Assembly: GCF_002259755.1 (NCBI RefSeq)
Contig: NZ_MWWY01000014.1
Coordinates: 353 to 62,464, forward strand
Source of the DNA: Bifidobacterium hapali
Lineage (GTDB): Bacteria > Actinomycetota > Actinomycetes > Actinomycetales > Bifidobacteriaceae
Length of the DNA: 62,112 nucleotides
Direction of reading: 5' to 3'
This document shows positions 54,877 through 62,112 of this stretch, piece by piece (within the stretch, counting starts at the first letter, position 1; every line of letters starts with the position of its first letter). Below the pieces are notes generated by a model. That model was given only the letters and a program-made list of their open reading frames with translations. It was not told where the DNA came from and made no database searches. Both the position numbers and the translations under genes were made by a program.

Positions 54877-54950
54877 TGACTCGCACGTTGCCTAACAGGT
54901 AGCTCTGCTGGTTGCTTTACGGCAATGTCCTATCAAGGAGAACTGAGCTG
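54877..54950. repeat. MITE-like element fragment
   Basis: CTCGCACGTTGCCTAACAGG, TAGCTCTGCTGGTTGCTTTA and GGCAATGTCCTATCAAGGAG match the last ~70 bp of the full elements at 12139 and 56311, with several substitutions. Confidence 0.65.
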
Positions 54951-55027
54951 GGGGCGTGTTGTTGATACGTTTATAAGTCAGACAAAAGGCGTTATTTCAA
55001 CGATATGTCAACATCGCGATAGTGCCT

Positions 55028-55096
55028 ATGTCAAACTTATGGTTTTTCCCATGTCAAACCTATGGTAAATTGTATGTCAAACTTATGGTAAAAGGA
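55028..55096 (+). promoter_or_regulatory. Three 23-nt iterons upstream of DUF4143 ATPase
   Basis: ATGTCAAAC(T/C)TATGGT occurs at 55028, 55051 and 55074, exactly 23 nt apart, with AAA after the last two. The last copy runs into the AAGGAG ribosome site. The end TTATGGTAA is shared with the 23-nt repeats of the paralogue at 22613-22678. Confidence 0.85.
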
Positions 55097-55102
55097 GATG
55101 GA

Positions 55103-56281
55103 ATGATTCCACGCTTACTAGCTGATCAGGTACGTCGATCTGCCTCGTGGTTTCCAGTAGTGTCAGTTACTGGGCCGAGACAGAGTGGCAAATCTACACT
55201 AGTACGGAATGTATTTCCTGATTGCGAATACTTGAATCTTGAGAATCCTGAACTGCGGAATAAAGCGGTTGTTGATCCGATCAGTTTTATTCGCGAACGT
55301 CCGACACCATTAATCATCGATGAAGCGCAATATGCTCCTGATCTGTTTTCCATGATTCAAGTAGTCTCTGATGAAATCGGCAAGCCTGGACAGTTTATTC
55401 TTTCTGGTTCTCAGAATTTTCTATTGACTAAACAGATCAAACAATCTTTGGCTGGTCGTGTAGGTGTACTTAGGTTGTTGCCGCTTTCTTATGCAGAAGC
55501 TATTCAAGCAAATCCTGACTTGACTGTTGAGGAATTTATTTTAGCTGGTGGATATCCACGACTTTATGATGCTCATATGCCGCGTGGCCTGTTTTTTGAA
55601 AGCTATCTTAGTAGTTATATAGAGCGAGATGTTGCTGATTATCTTGATGTACGCAACTTGACCGCTTTCCGGACGTTTCTTCGTCTGTGTGCTCAACATG
55701 TTGGAGGGCTCATTAAGGAAACCGTTTTGGCGAACGAGGTCGGTGTGACCTATCGAACGATTACAGCATGGCTGTCGATCTTAGAATCCAGTTATATTAT
55801 CTTTCGTTTGCCTCCATTTTTTGGAAATCTTAACAAGCGATTGACTAAAACACCGAAGCTGTATTTTTATGATACGGGTTTGATGTGCCACTTATTACGT
55901 ATCGAAACAATGGCGGATTTGCAAGAGCACCCGTTGTTCGGTGAAATCGTTGAAAACTTGGTTATCAGCGAAATAATTAAACGGTATTACAATGCACTAA
56001 AAACGCCAGAACTCTACTTCTATCGGGATGACAGCAAAGTGGAAGTAGACCTGATTGACTGTACCCATTCGCAAACTAAGCCAGAATTGATTGAAATCAA
56101 GTCTGGACGTATGTATCATGATCGTTTTGCTAAACATGTACGTTCTGTGGGAGCGGCCCTCCACGTACCTGATGAAAATCGTGCAGTTGTTCTCCGTACC
56201 GATGGCCAGTATACCGATCACGGTATTACGGTATGCGGAATTCGTGATCTGCTGATTCATGACGAAGCGCCAGCTGCATGA
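55103..56281 (+). CDS. AAA ATPase with DUF4143 domain (subgroup A)
   Basis: A 392-residue paralogue of the protein at 21429-22604. GPRQSGKSTLVRNVFPD, PLIIDEAQYAPDLFSMIQVV, ILSGSQNFLLTKQIKQSLAG and YDTGLMCHLL are near-identical between them. The C-terminus keeps KVEVDLIDC and LIEIKSGRMYHDRFAKHV, the E/D...ExK set. ATG 55103 follows AAAGGAG; an earlier in-frame ATG would translate the iterons. Codon choice is more A/T-rich than in the core genes, fitting acquisition by transfer. Function unknown. Confidence 0.91.
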   Translation: MIPRLLADQVRRSASWFPVVSVTGPRQSGKSTLVRNVFPDCEYLNLENPELRNKAVVDPISFIRERPTPLIIDEAQYAPDLFSMIQVVSDEIGKPGQFILSGSQNFLLTKQIKQSLAGRVGVLRLLPLSYAEAIQANPDLTVEEFILAGGYPRLYDAHMPRGLFFESYLSSYIERDVADYLDVRNLTAFRTFLRLCAQHVGGLIKETVLANEVGVTYRTITAWLSILESSYIIFRLPPFFGNLNKRLTKTPKLYFYDTGLMCHLLRIETMADLQEHPLFGEIVENLVISEIIKRYYNALKTPELYFYRDDSKVEVDLIDCTHSQTKPELIEIKSGRMYHDRFAKHVRSVGAALHVPDENRAVVLRTDGQYTDHGITVCGIRDLLIHDEAPAA

Positions 56282-56310
56282 CGGTAATGGATATGATACT
56301 GGTAGTAAGT

Positions 56311-56512
56311 GGCTGCGAAGCGGTCTGAAGGGTAGTTGCACGGGTGTGCGTTCTAAAGGTGTGACTACCCTCAGTCAGCTTCGCTGACAGCTCGTCCTGC
56401 AATTTTGGACGTGCTGCGCGCGCAGTTTACTGGCTCGCCTGTCGACTCGCACGTTGTCTAACAGGTAGCTCTGCTGTTTGCTTAACGGCAACGATCCTGA
56501 CAAGGGGAGATG
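56311..56512. repeat. MITE-like dispersed element, copy 2
   Basis: About 200 bp collinear with 12139-12352: GCGAAGCGGTCTGAAGGGTA, GACTACCCTCAGTCAGC, GCTGACAGCTCGTCCTGCA, CGCACGTTGTCTAACAGG, GCTCTGCTGTTTGCTTAACG and CCTGACAAGGGGAG. About 80% similar by eye. Non-coding. Confidence 0.75.
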
Positions 56513-56519
56513 TGATACA

Positions 56520-56656
56520 ACGTATTGCTCACGTCGACAATTAGAATCGTCGAGTGTGACAGTCACGTTGTCTCCATCAATCACGAACGTTCCGTCCAGA
56601 TAGGAGTAGTCGAAACAGATTGTTGTTTGGGCATTGCTGTTTGGGTATTTAGACAT
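56520..56656 (-). pseudogene. Possible gene remnant next to MITE-like element
   Basis: The minus strand reads MSKYPNSNAQTTICFDYSYL then DGTFVIDGDNVTVTLDDSNC and continues into the repetitive element, where sense is lost. The beta-rich, protein-like composition outside the element suggests the start of a gene truncated by it. No ribosome site is visible, so it may be chance. Confidence 0.3.
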
Positions 56657-56682
56657 ATTTGGGCATGGTCGCGGTGACAAAA

Positions 56683-56869
56683 TGCAATCTGAGAGGCAGA
56701 TTTTCGGTGTTGCAGGGGTCTTTCTTCAATCTGAGAGGCAGCTGCACCTAGCATCAAACCATATATATACCCCCGAACTGCCTATAACGTGGGCTTAAAT
56801 CAAGATGCACTGCCTCTCAGATTGAAGAAAGACCCATGCAGGCGACACAAACTGCCTCTCAGATTGCAA
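56683..56869. repeat. Nested inverted element, CAATCTGAGAGGCAG family, copy 2
   Basis: Same order as copy 1 (14062-14249): two direct arms, an inner GCAGGGGTCTTTCTTCAATC extension, a divergent centre, then the inverse inner and outer arms. The central ~65 bp and the spacers between arms differ from copy 1. Confidence 0.85.
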
Positions 56870-56966
56870 ATTGCTTACCAAAGCGTGATCGCGCGTGGAA
56901 AATAATGCGCATCTTGCGCGTGTCCGCATGGTGGGTGAGCGTTCACACGGCGATCGTAGCGATCCT

Positions 56967-56972
56967 TATAAT
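56967..56972 (+). promoter_or_regulatory. Likely -10 box of the aspartokinase operon
   Basis: A perfect TATAAT 65 bp before the aspartokinase start. No convincing -35 hexamer is seen at 16-18 bp. Confidence 0.5.
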
Positions 56973-57037
56973 CGTGCCGCTTACGTAGAATTATCGGCAA
57001 GTCATATCCTTGCCAAATTTAGAGAGAATGGACAGCA

Positions 57038-57802
57038 GTGGCTCTCATCGTGCAGAAGTACGGCGGTTCGTCAGTCGCCGATACGGACTCCATCAAGCGC
57101 GTGGCCAAGCGCGTCGTTGAGACGAAGAAAAAGGGCAACAAGGTCGCGGTCGTCGTCTCCGCGATGGGCGACACCACTGACGATCTTATCGATCAGGCGC
57201 TCAGCATTGACTCTAATCCGCCCGAACGCGAAATGGACATGCTCATGACCGCCGGCGAACGCATCTCCATGAGCCTACTTGCGATGGCCATTCACGCGGA
57301 AGGCGATCGCGCGCATTCGTTCACCGGGCAGCAGGCCGGATTCTTCACCGACGCGCGATACGGTGCCGCGCACATTAAAGCCGTGCGCCCGGATCGCGTC
57401 AAAAACGCGCTGTCGCTCGGCGACGTTGCGATTGTGGCCGGATTCCAAGGCATCAACGCGAAAGGTGACGCAACAACACTCGGCCGCGGTGGCTCTGACA
57501 CGTCTGCAGTCGCACTGGCAGTTGCCCTCGGCGCCGACATTTGCGAGATTTATACCGACGTGGACGGCATCTTTACCGCCGACCCGCGTATCGTGCCAAC
57601 CGCGCGACGTATCCCAGTAATCGGCTACGATGCGATTCTCGAAATGGCTAGCTGCGGGTCCAAAGTCCTCGCGTTGCGCTGCGTCGAATACGCGCAACGA
57701 TTCAACATGCCGCTACATGTGCGTAGCTCGTTCTCGCATCGGCCGGGCACGCTCGTCGTGCCGGATGGCGTCGACCCGCGCACGCTGCCGAATCTGGACT
57801 GA
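57038..57802 (+). CDS. lysC: Aspartokinase, catalytic subunit
   Basis: A 254-residue kinase domain phosphorylating aspartate, the first step to lysine, threonine, methionine and diaminopimelate. [86 protein letters not shown] and [17 protein letters not shown] are canonical. It ends where the ACT domains of full-length enzymes (about 400-450 residues) would begin; those lie in the next gene. GTG start after an AGAGAG site. Confidence 0.95.
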   Translation: MALIVQKYGGSSVADTDSIKRVAKRVVETKKKGNKVAVVVSAMGDTTDDLIDQALSIDSNPPEREMDMLMTAGERISMSLLAMAIHAEGDRAHSFTGQQAGFFTDARYGAAHIKAVRPDRVKNALSLGDVAIVAGFQGINAKGDATTLGRGGSDTSAVALAVALGADICEIYTDVDGIFTADPRIVPTARRIPVIGYDAILEMASCGSKVLALRCVEYAQRFNMPLHVRSSFSHRPGTLVVPDGVDPRTLPNLD

Positions 57803-57940
57803 GTGCGCGTTGCATCGCGGCGTTGGGTGCGCGGCAGTCGTATGGCAATCGCGGGCAGTCGCTGGCAGTCGTACGGCGGCAGACAATCGCAACATTAGTA
57901 ATCATAAACTTCACAAAATATCACGAGTAAGGCAATCATC

Positions 57941-58519
57941 ATGAGCAACGACAACAACGATACGCAAGACAAGTCAATGGGCGACCTGTTCCCCGATCTC
58001 GGCCCTGAAGCGCCGGTTATTTCCGGTATCGCGCACGATCGGTCCGAGGCGCTCGCCACAGTGCGCGGCGTCCCGAACGAGCCGGGTATGGCTGCGAAAG
58101 TGTTCACCGAACTGGCAGTCGCCGGCGTCAACGTTGATATGATCGTGCAAGCTGGCGCGTCGGTCGGTACCGCAGATATTTCGTTCACCGTGCCGGAGTC
58201 GGCCGTCAAGCAAGTGCAGGGCGTACTGCTCGACAAGCACGACGAGCTCGGCTACCGTTCGTTCGACGTGGATACGAACGTGGGCAAGGTGGCCGTGGTT
58301 GGCGTCGGTATGAAAACGCACTCGGGTCTTGCGGCGAAGTTCTTCACTGCGCTGAGCGAGAAGGGTATTAACGTGCTCATGATTTCGACGTCGGAGATTC
58401 GTATCGCGGCGCTCGTGCCGATGGAGCAGCTCGACGACGCGGTGCGCGCGCTGCACACGGCATACGGACTCGACGCGGATCAGATTGAGGCCGTGGTGTA
58501 TGGCGGCACTGGCCGCTGA
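57941..58519 (+). CDS. Aspartokinase regulatory (ACT) subunit
   Basis: A 192-residue protein with two ACT domains: ISGIAHDRSEALATVRGVPN...GVNVDMIVQ and VGKVAVVGVGMKTHSGLAAK...GINVLMISTSEIRIAALV. This equals the C-terminal part of LysC-type aspartokinases, where lysine and threonine bind. Here it has its own start and a ~35-residue acidic, Asn/Asp-rich N-terminus, 138 bp after the kinase gene. It resembles the separate beta subunit made internally from lysC in Corynebacterium, but without an overlapping full-length form. It likely assembles with the kinase for feedback control. Confidence 0.93.
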   Translation: MSNDNNDTQDKSMGDLFPDLGPEAPVISGIAHDRSEALATVRGVPNEPGMAAKVFTELAVAGVNVDMIVQAGASVGTADISFTVPESAVKQVQGVLLDKHDELGYRSFDVDTNVGKVAVVGVGMKTHSGLAAKFFTALSEKGINVLMISTSEIRIAALVPMEQLDDAVRALHTAYGLDADQIEAVVYGGTGR

Positions 58520-58529
58520 GTGTCGTTCC

Positions 58530-58702
58530 ATGATGCGGTAAACCTCCCATGGTGCGGTAACTTACACATGGTGCGGTAAACCTCCCATGATGCGGTTTGG
58601 GAAAATGGCGGAATTCCGCCATTCTTGAGCAGTAGTGGGTTTTGCGTTTACCGCACCATGTGATTTTTACCGCATCATGAGTGATTTACCGCATCATGGG
58701 GA
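58530..58702. repeat. Inverted CATGATGCGGTAAA motif cluster
   Basis: Four copies of CAT(G/T)(A/G)TGCGGTAA followed by inverse copies (TACCGCACCATG, TACCGCATCATG twice). In between lies a mismatched AATGGCGGAATTCCGCCATT palindrome. It lies between the ACT subunit and the convergent asd gene. Confidence 0.75.
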
Positions 58703-58746
58703 GGTATAGGGGGTGCACAACGTTCGTGCACCGCGCCCGCGCATTA

Positions 58747-58881
58747 CCCCCCCCCATGCAGAATGCCCCTGCATGCCCCATATGTATGGCGTTTAGTTAA
58801 CGTACACCCAGAAATATTGTTGACCGTGCATTATGATGATGCCCGTTGTTTCCTGGATTTTCCCGGAACACAACGGGCATC
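58747..58881. other. C9 tract and hairpin between ACT subunit and asd
   Basis: Nine C residues at 58747-58755, followed by the small hairpin ATGCAG/CTGCAT. A stronger hairpin, GATGCCCGTTGT/ACAACGGGCATC with inner TTCC/GGAA, lies at 58838-58881 and is the likely bidirectional end signal for the convergent operons. No gene is seen here. Confidence 0.6.
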
Positions 58882-58954
58882 AAGCGTCAAGGCAGAGCGC
58901 GGCGAATCTAAATTATGTCAACGCATACTGCCGCGTGACGAGCCACCCCCAATA

Positions 58955-60049
58955 CTACTTCGCCGTGATATAACCGAGCGCCTTGAGCATCTCCGCGCAT
59001 TCGAGAGCCCCGCCGGCCGCACCACGCAACGTGTTGTGCGCGAGTCCAACAAACTTCCAATCGAAAATCGAATCCTCACGCAAACGGCCAATCGACACGC
59101 CCATACCGCCCTCGTAATCAACGTCCAAGCGAACTTGCGGACGATCATCCTCCGGCAAATACTGAATAAACTGCTTAGGCGCGTGCGGCAAACCAAGCTC
59201 AGCCGCGCGCGACGTGTAATTTACGAGCCGATCAATAAGCTCTTCCTTCGTGGCTTTCTTGCCGAGGTTCATGAACACAGTCGCCGTATGACCGTTGAGT
59301 ACAGGCACGCGAATGCACTGCGACGTAATGCGCAGCGGACCGTCAAACGGCACAATCTCGCCCTTCGCGTCGTCTACGTGGCCGAATACTTTCAGCGGCT
59401 CCTTCTCGCTTTTTGCTTCCTCGCCGGAGATAAACGGGATAATATTGCCCACCATTTCCGGCCAATCTTTGAACGTTTTGCCAGCGCCCGAAATCGCCTG
59501 ATACGTGCTCACGACGACCTCATGCGGCTCAAACTCGCGCCACGCAGCCAGCGCCGGCGTGTACGCCTGAATCGAACAGTTCGGCTTGACCGCGATAAAC
59601 CCGCGCGTAGTGCCGAGCCGCCGCCGCTGATGCTCGATCACCGCGAAATGCTCCGGGTTAATTTCCGGCACAACCATTGGCACATCCGGCGTCCAACGAT
59701 GCGCGCTGTTATTCGACACGACCGGCGTCTCAGTTTTCGCGTACCGCTCTTCGATCGCGCGAATCTCATCCTTCGGCATGTTTACCGCCGAGAACATGAA
59801 ATCAACGCCCGCCGCAACTTTCTCCGCATCGTCACCGTCGACCACGACCATGTGACGCGCGTACTGCGGCATCGGCGTCTCGATTTTCCACCGATCGCCG
59901 ACCGCTTCCTCGTACGTTTTGCCCGCACTGTGCGCGGACGCGGCGAGCGTAACCACCTCGAACCACGGGTGATTTTCGAGCAGCGTCACGAATCGCTGAC
60001 CGACCATGCCGGTCGCGCCGAGAATGCCGACCTTGAGTTTTTCGGACAT
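58955..60049 (-). CDS. asd: Aspartate-semialdehyde dehydrogenase
   Basis: A 364-residue enzyme reducing aspartyl phosphate to aspartate semialdehyde with NADPH. Rossmann motif GATGMVGQR (11-19) and VVSNNSAHRW are followed by the active-site Cys158 in AVKPNCSIQAY, the arrangement of the archaeal/fungal type rather than the usual bacterial form. TYQAISGAGK and GHTATVFMNLG follow. Start at 60049 (MSEKLKVGILG) after an AGAGGT site; the longer frame upstream is Arg/Pro-rich and implausible. It works downstream of the aspartokinase encoded convergently next to it. Confidence 0.95.
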   Translation of the reverse strand: MSEKLKVGILGATGMVGQRFVTLLENHPWFEVVTLAASAHSAGKTYEEAVGDRWKIETPMPQYARHMVVVDGDDAEKVAAGVDFMFSAVNMPKDEIRAIEERYAKTETPVVSNNSAHRWTPDVPMVVPEINPEHFAVIEHQRRRLGTTRGFIAVKPNCSIQAYTPALAAWREFEPHEVVVSTYQAISGAGKTFKDWPEMVGNIIPFISGEEAKSEKEPLKVFGHVDDAKGEIVPFDGPLRITSQCIRVPVLNGHTATVFMNLGKKATKEELIDRLVNYTSRAAELGLPHAPKQFIQYLPEDDRPQVRLDVDYEGGMGVSIGRLREDSIFDWKFVGLAHNTLRGAAGGALECAEMLKALGYITAK

Positions 60050-60261
60050 ACCAACCTCTGTTTTCGCTTGTAAACCGTGGGATTGCGGGGCCGTACTGCG
60101 TGGCCGCCGTACTGCGTGGCCGCGTGGCAGCGGCAAACGGTGATGAATTATTGTACGAAGTATTGTACGAAACGGTTGCGCGCGCGGGATGGGCGGTCCC
60201 ATATGCTGGCCGGTTGGTTGCGGTCGTTGACTGGACGGCGGCAGACGGTAGGCTGGTAGTC

Positions 60262-60909
60262 ATGTCGATCGCATCGGATGAAGCACGTAAGCAGCTGGAC
60301 CGTCTCGTAGCGTTGGGATATCCGGACGTGGCGGATATCAGTGCCGCCGCGTTTCTTGCGCTCGCGGATCCGCTGATCGCCGCGCTCGAAAAATGCAGTC
60401 CGGACGCAGACGATCCGCGATATCGGCTCGGCGCGGATATTCTGCTGATTCCGACGCGCGAACTCGTGTCGCCGGAGTCGCTGATCGCGCGTACCAGCAT
60501 CAACCGGATGGCTGGATTTACGACGATGCCGCCGCGCGATATCGCCAGTTTTCTGCCACAGGACGGATTTGAGCCGCCGGAAGGACCGTTTTACCTGGTT
60601 ATTGAGCCGCACACAGGTACCTGTTATATCAATCGCGAGCCGGACGTTGCGCGCAAACTGATCGATTCTGACGAGCGCACGCCGCTCACGCTGGAGGAGG
60701 GGCTGGCGATCGCGACGCAGCATCCGGAATGGCTGCTGGAGAAAAACGGGTTCAATTTGTTGGGATCGCGCAGTGCGGATGGTCGCGTGCCGAGTATTTG
60801 GATGAGTCAGAACGCGCCGCGACTGGGTGCAGTGTGGCCAAATTCGCGGCATACGTGGCTCGGCAACGCATACTGTATGTCCCGTCGCGGCGTGAGCTTG
60901 TTCCGCTGA
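60262..60909 (+). CDS. DUF5701-like protein
   Basis: A 215-residue cytoplasmic protein, divergent from asd. I recognise it only as resembling the DUF5701 family of actinobacteria (LVALGYPDVADISAAAFLAL; GPFYLVIEPHTGTCYINREP; LTLEEGLAIATQHPEWLLEK; PSIWMSQNAPRLGAVWPNSR). No catalytic motif is evident. ATG 60262 is chosen because GGTAGGCTGG precedes it; the in-frame extension upstream has no conserved look. Confidence 0.75.
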   Translation: MSIASDEARKQLDRLVALGYPDVADISAAAFLALADPLIAALEKCSPDADDPRYRLGADILLIPTRELVSPESLIARTSINRMAGFTTMPPRDIASFLPQDGFEPPEGPFYLVIEPHTGTCYINREPDVARKLIDSDERTPLTLEEGLAIATQHPEWLLEKNGFNLLGSRSADGRVPSIWMSQNAPRLGAVWPNSRHTWLGNAYCMSRRGVSLFR

Positions 60910-61034
60910 TCAGTTGCTGTTTCGCTGTCCGCGTCTGCGGGGTGAGCGCGCAACGTGTGTATGTTGCGTATGTGTACAATCGTCGTGATGTTTGCGCGTG
61001 ACGTTTCGTGCGGAATCAACGAAAGGGGTAGCTC

Positions 61035-61295
61035 ATGGCTAACAGCAATATTGACGTGTACGGTGCCGATTGGTGCGGCGATTGCAAGCGTGCGAAGGAT
61101 ACGTTCAACCGTCTTGGCGTGGCGTTTACGTGGCACAATATCGAAACTGAGGATGGCGCTGCCGATCGTGCCGTTGAGATCAGCGGTCAGAAGCATATTC
61201 CAGTTGTACTGTACAGTGACGGCGCGTTCCAAGTTGAACCGTCGGCGACTGATATCGAGGGTAAACTCAAGGAGCTCGGCGTCATCGCTGCGTGA
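61035..61295 (+). CDS. Mycoredoxin-like glutaredoxin
   Basis: An 86-residue thioredoxin-fold protein: IDVYGADWCGDCKRAKD with the active-site CGDC at 14-17, FTWHNIETEDGAADRAVEIS, and the cis-Pro strand KHIPVVLYSDG. This matches the actinobacterial mycoredoxin/glutaredoxin-like group that reduces mixed disulfides. GAAAGGGG precedes the ATG. It seems monocistronic, with a terminator about 200 bp downstream. Confidence 0.92.
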   Translation: MANSNIDVYGADWCGDCKRAKDTFNRLGVAFTWHNIETEDGAADRAVEISGQKHIPVVLYSDGAFQVEPSATDIEGKLKELGVIAA

Positions 61296-61492
61296 GTGCG
61301 CTGTGTTGCGCGCCGTGCGCGCGTTACGTGAGTGCGCTGTGCGTGCGCGATGCGCGTAAGGCAAGGTCACGTGAACGTTCTCATGAAATTTTCAGACAAC
61401 ACACACTACTTGCCCAAGAAGAGACGGTTTACTGTATATCAGGTCGCAAGGCCGATATAACTGAATCCCTTCTCTCTTCTTTCTCTTCTCCA

Positions 61493-61518
61493 AAAGCCCG
61501 GCATCATCGCCGGGCTTT
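61493..61518 (+). terminator. Intrinsic terminator
   Basis: AAAGCCCGGC/GCCGGGCTTT with loop ATCATC, preceded by AC-free T/C-rich sequence and followed by CTTCTT. It may end the mycoredoxin transcript. The 61296-61492 stretch before it has no recognised gene. Confidence 0.8.
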
Positions 61519-61592
61519 CTTCTTATGGGTTATGCAGGCTGCGGCATGTGGCGTGCTTTAGGGGTTATAGGCCAAAATGTGTGTCTGGTGGT

Positions 61593-62112
61593 CTAGTCGT
61601 TGGATGGCCATTCGACCCGGGTGTGGAAGTCGTTCCAGTCGATGCCGGTGCCGTGGTGCATGGGGATGCCGAACGTCTCGTATCGGCCCTGCGGGCTGTT
61701 CTCCCATGCCTTCTGGTAGAGGCTCTCCAGCCGTTCGTCCGTGATCGCGTTCGTCGCCAGCCATGCGTCCGTCTCGGGGTGTTCGGCGTGCTGGTGGCAC
61801 CACCAGCAGATCGCCTTCAGTTGCCGGATCAGGCGCAGTCCGCGGTGATGGCGCAGCATGTCCCGGATTCGTCCGTTCCATGATTCGATGAGGTTGTTCG
61901 TGGATGGTATCGTTCCGTTCTCCGTCAGGTCCTCGTCGAGGAACGTGAACAGGTGCCCCTCGCGGATGCGTCCGCGGATCATGCGCTTGGCCTTGACGAG
62001 TCTTTGGTGCATGTCGTTCACGCTGCCGTCGGCGTATTCGCTTTTCTCGTCGAGGAAACCCGCGAAGTCCTGCTCCCACTGGTTGTAGGAGGCCAGCCAA
62101 CTGGCCGCGGCC
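61593..62112 (-). CDS. Transposase, C-terminal part (cut by window edge)
   Basis: The frame is open to the right edge, so the 5' part is outside. At least 172 residues are seen. TNNLIESWNGRIRDMLRHHR with Glu after the TNN-I motif, then LRLIRQLKAICWWCHQHAE, resembles the catalytic C-terminal half of IS256/IS1249-type DDE transposases (Mutator superfamily). The element's left inverted repeat should lie between 61519 and 61592; I cannot define it without the other end. The exact IS family is uncertain. Confidence 0.8.
   Translation of the reverse strand, partial: AAASWLASYNQWEQDFAGFLDEKSEYADGSVNDMHQRLVKAKRMIRGRIREGHLFTFLDEDLTENGTIPSTNNLIESWNGRIRDMLRHHRGLRLIRQLKAICWWCHQHAEHPETDAWLATNAITDERLESLYQKAWENSPQGRYETFGIPMHHGTGIDWNDFHTRVEWPSND

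Noticed and set aside
58747..58755. C9 tract near asd as a phase-variation switch
   Set aside because: It is not in or immediately before any gene; both flanking genes end here, so there is no obvious target for slippage.
58763..60073. 436-codon plus-strand frame opposite asd
   Set aside because: The minus strand encodes a complete aspartate-semialdehyde dehydrogenase with its active-site Cys; the plus translation is Arg-rich shadow.
61367..61379. GGTCACGTGAACG as a second parS site
   Set aside because: Only the 9-bp TCACGTGAA core matches; the flanks fit poorly.

Overview
The window looks like chromosomal DNA from a member of the Bifidobacteriaceae. This rests on the actinobacterial core order dnaX - recR - aspartokinase - ACT subunit - asd, a separate (split) aspartokinase regulatory subunit, sortase C pili, a GH29 fucosidase, MarR-controlled heterodimeric ABC exporters and a thiS-thiG pair under a TPP riboswitch. 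The species cannot be named from the sequence. All calls come from reading the sequence; no database search was run.

Layout. Positions 1-692: the end of an rRNA operon (3' end of 23S, 5S, terminator). 1312-3977: an AraC-type regulator divergent from an alpha-L-fucosidase. 4283-9824: a TetR regulator divergent from an ABC ATPase and a large coiled-coil FtsX-type permease. 10268-11866: an amino acid permease. 12356-13907: thiS-thiG (minus strand) with attenuator and TPP riboswitch. 14311-15375: an aldo/keto reductase. 15824-20438: MarR plus a two-gene heterodimeric ABC exporter; a parS-like site lies inside the first exporter gene. 21429-35410: an ATPase gene and a complete pilus locus (giant tip adhesin, backbone pilin, class C sortase, minor pilin), bracketed by long direct intergenic repeats. 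36035-43056: dnaX and recR, separated by two AAA/DUF4143 ATPase genes and a recR 3' remnant. 43321-52343: an AlbA_2-type protein and a second pilus locus without a sortase, ending in a pilin remnant. 53074-56281: two more AAA ATPases. 57038-60049: aspartokinase, its ACT subunit and asd. 60262-61295: a DUF5701-like protein and a mycoredoxin-like protein. 61593-62112: a transposase cut by the window edge.

Two themes cut across the window. First, all five accessory AAA ATPase genes carry a short direct-repeat array at their promoter or immediately upstream of the start codon. The repeat motif differs between loci, but the period follows the ATPase subfamily: 23 nt for two paralogues, 33 nt for two others, and exactly 10 nt (six copies) for the fifth. 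This regular iteron architecture is the best candidate here for an undescribed system. Second, most long intergenic spaces hold clusters of inverted motifs, with about eight different motif families, some recurring at two or three places.

Both pilus loci carry a 9-nt G/C homopolymer, one in the leader of the tip adhesin and one inside the adhesin reading frame, consistent with phase-variable adhesion. The repeats flanking pilus locus 1, the recR and pilin remnants and the MITE-like elements show that the dnaX-lysC neighbourhood has been repeatedly rearranged.
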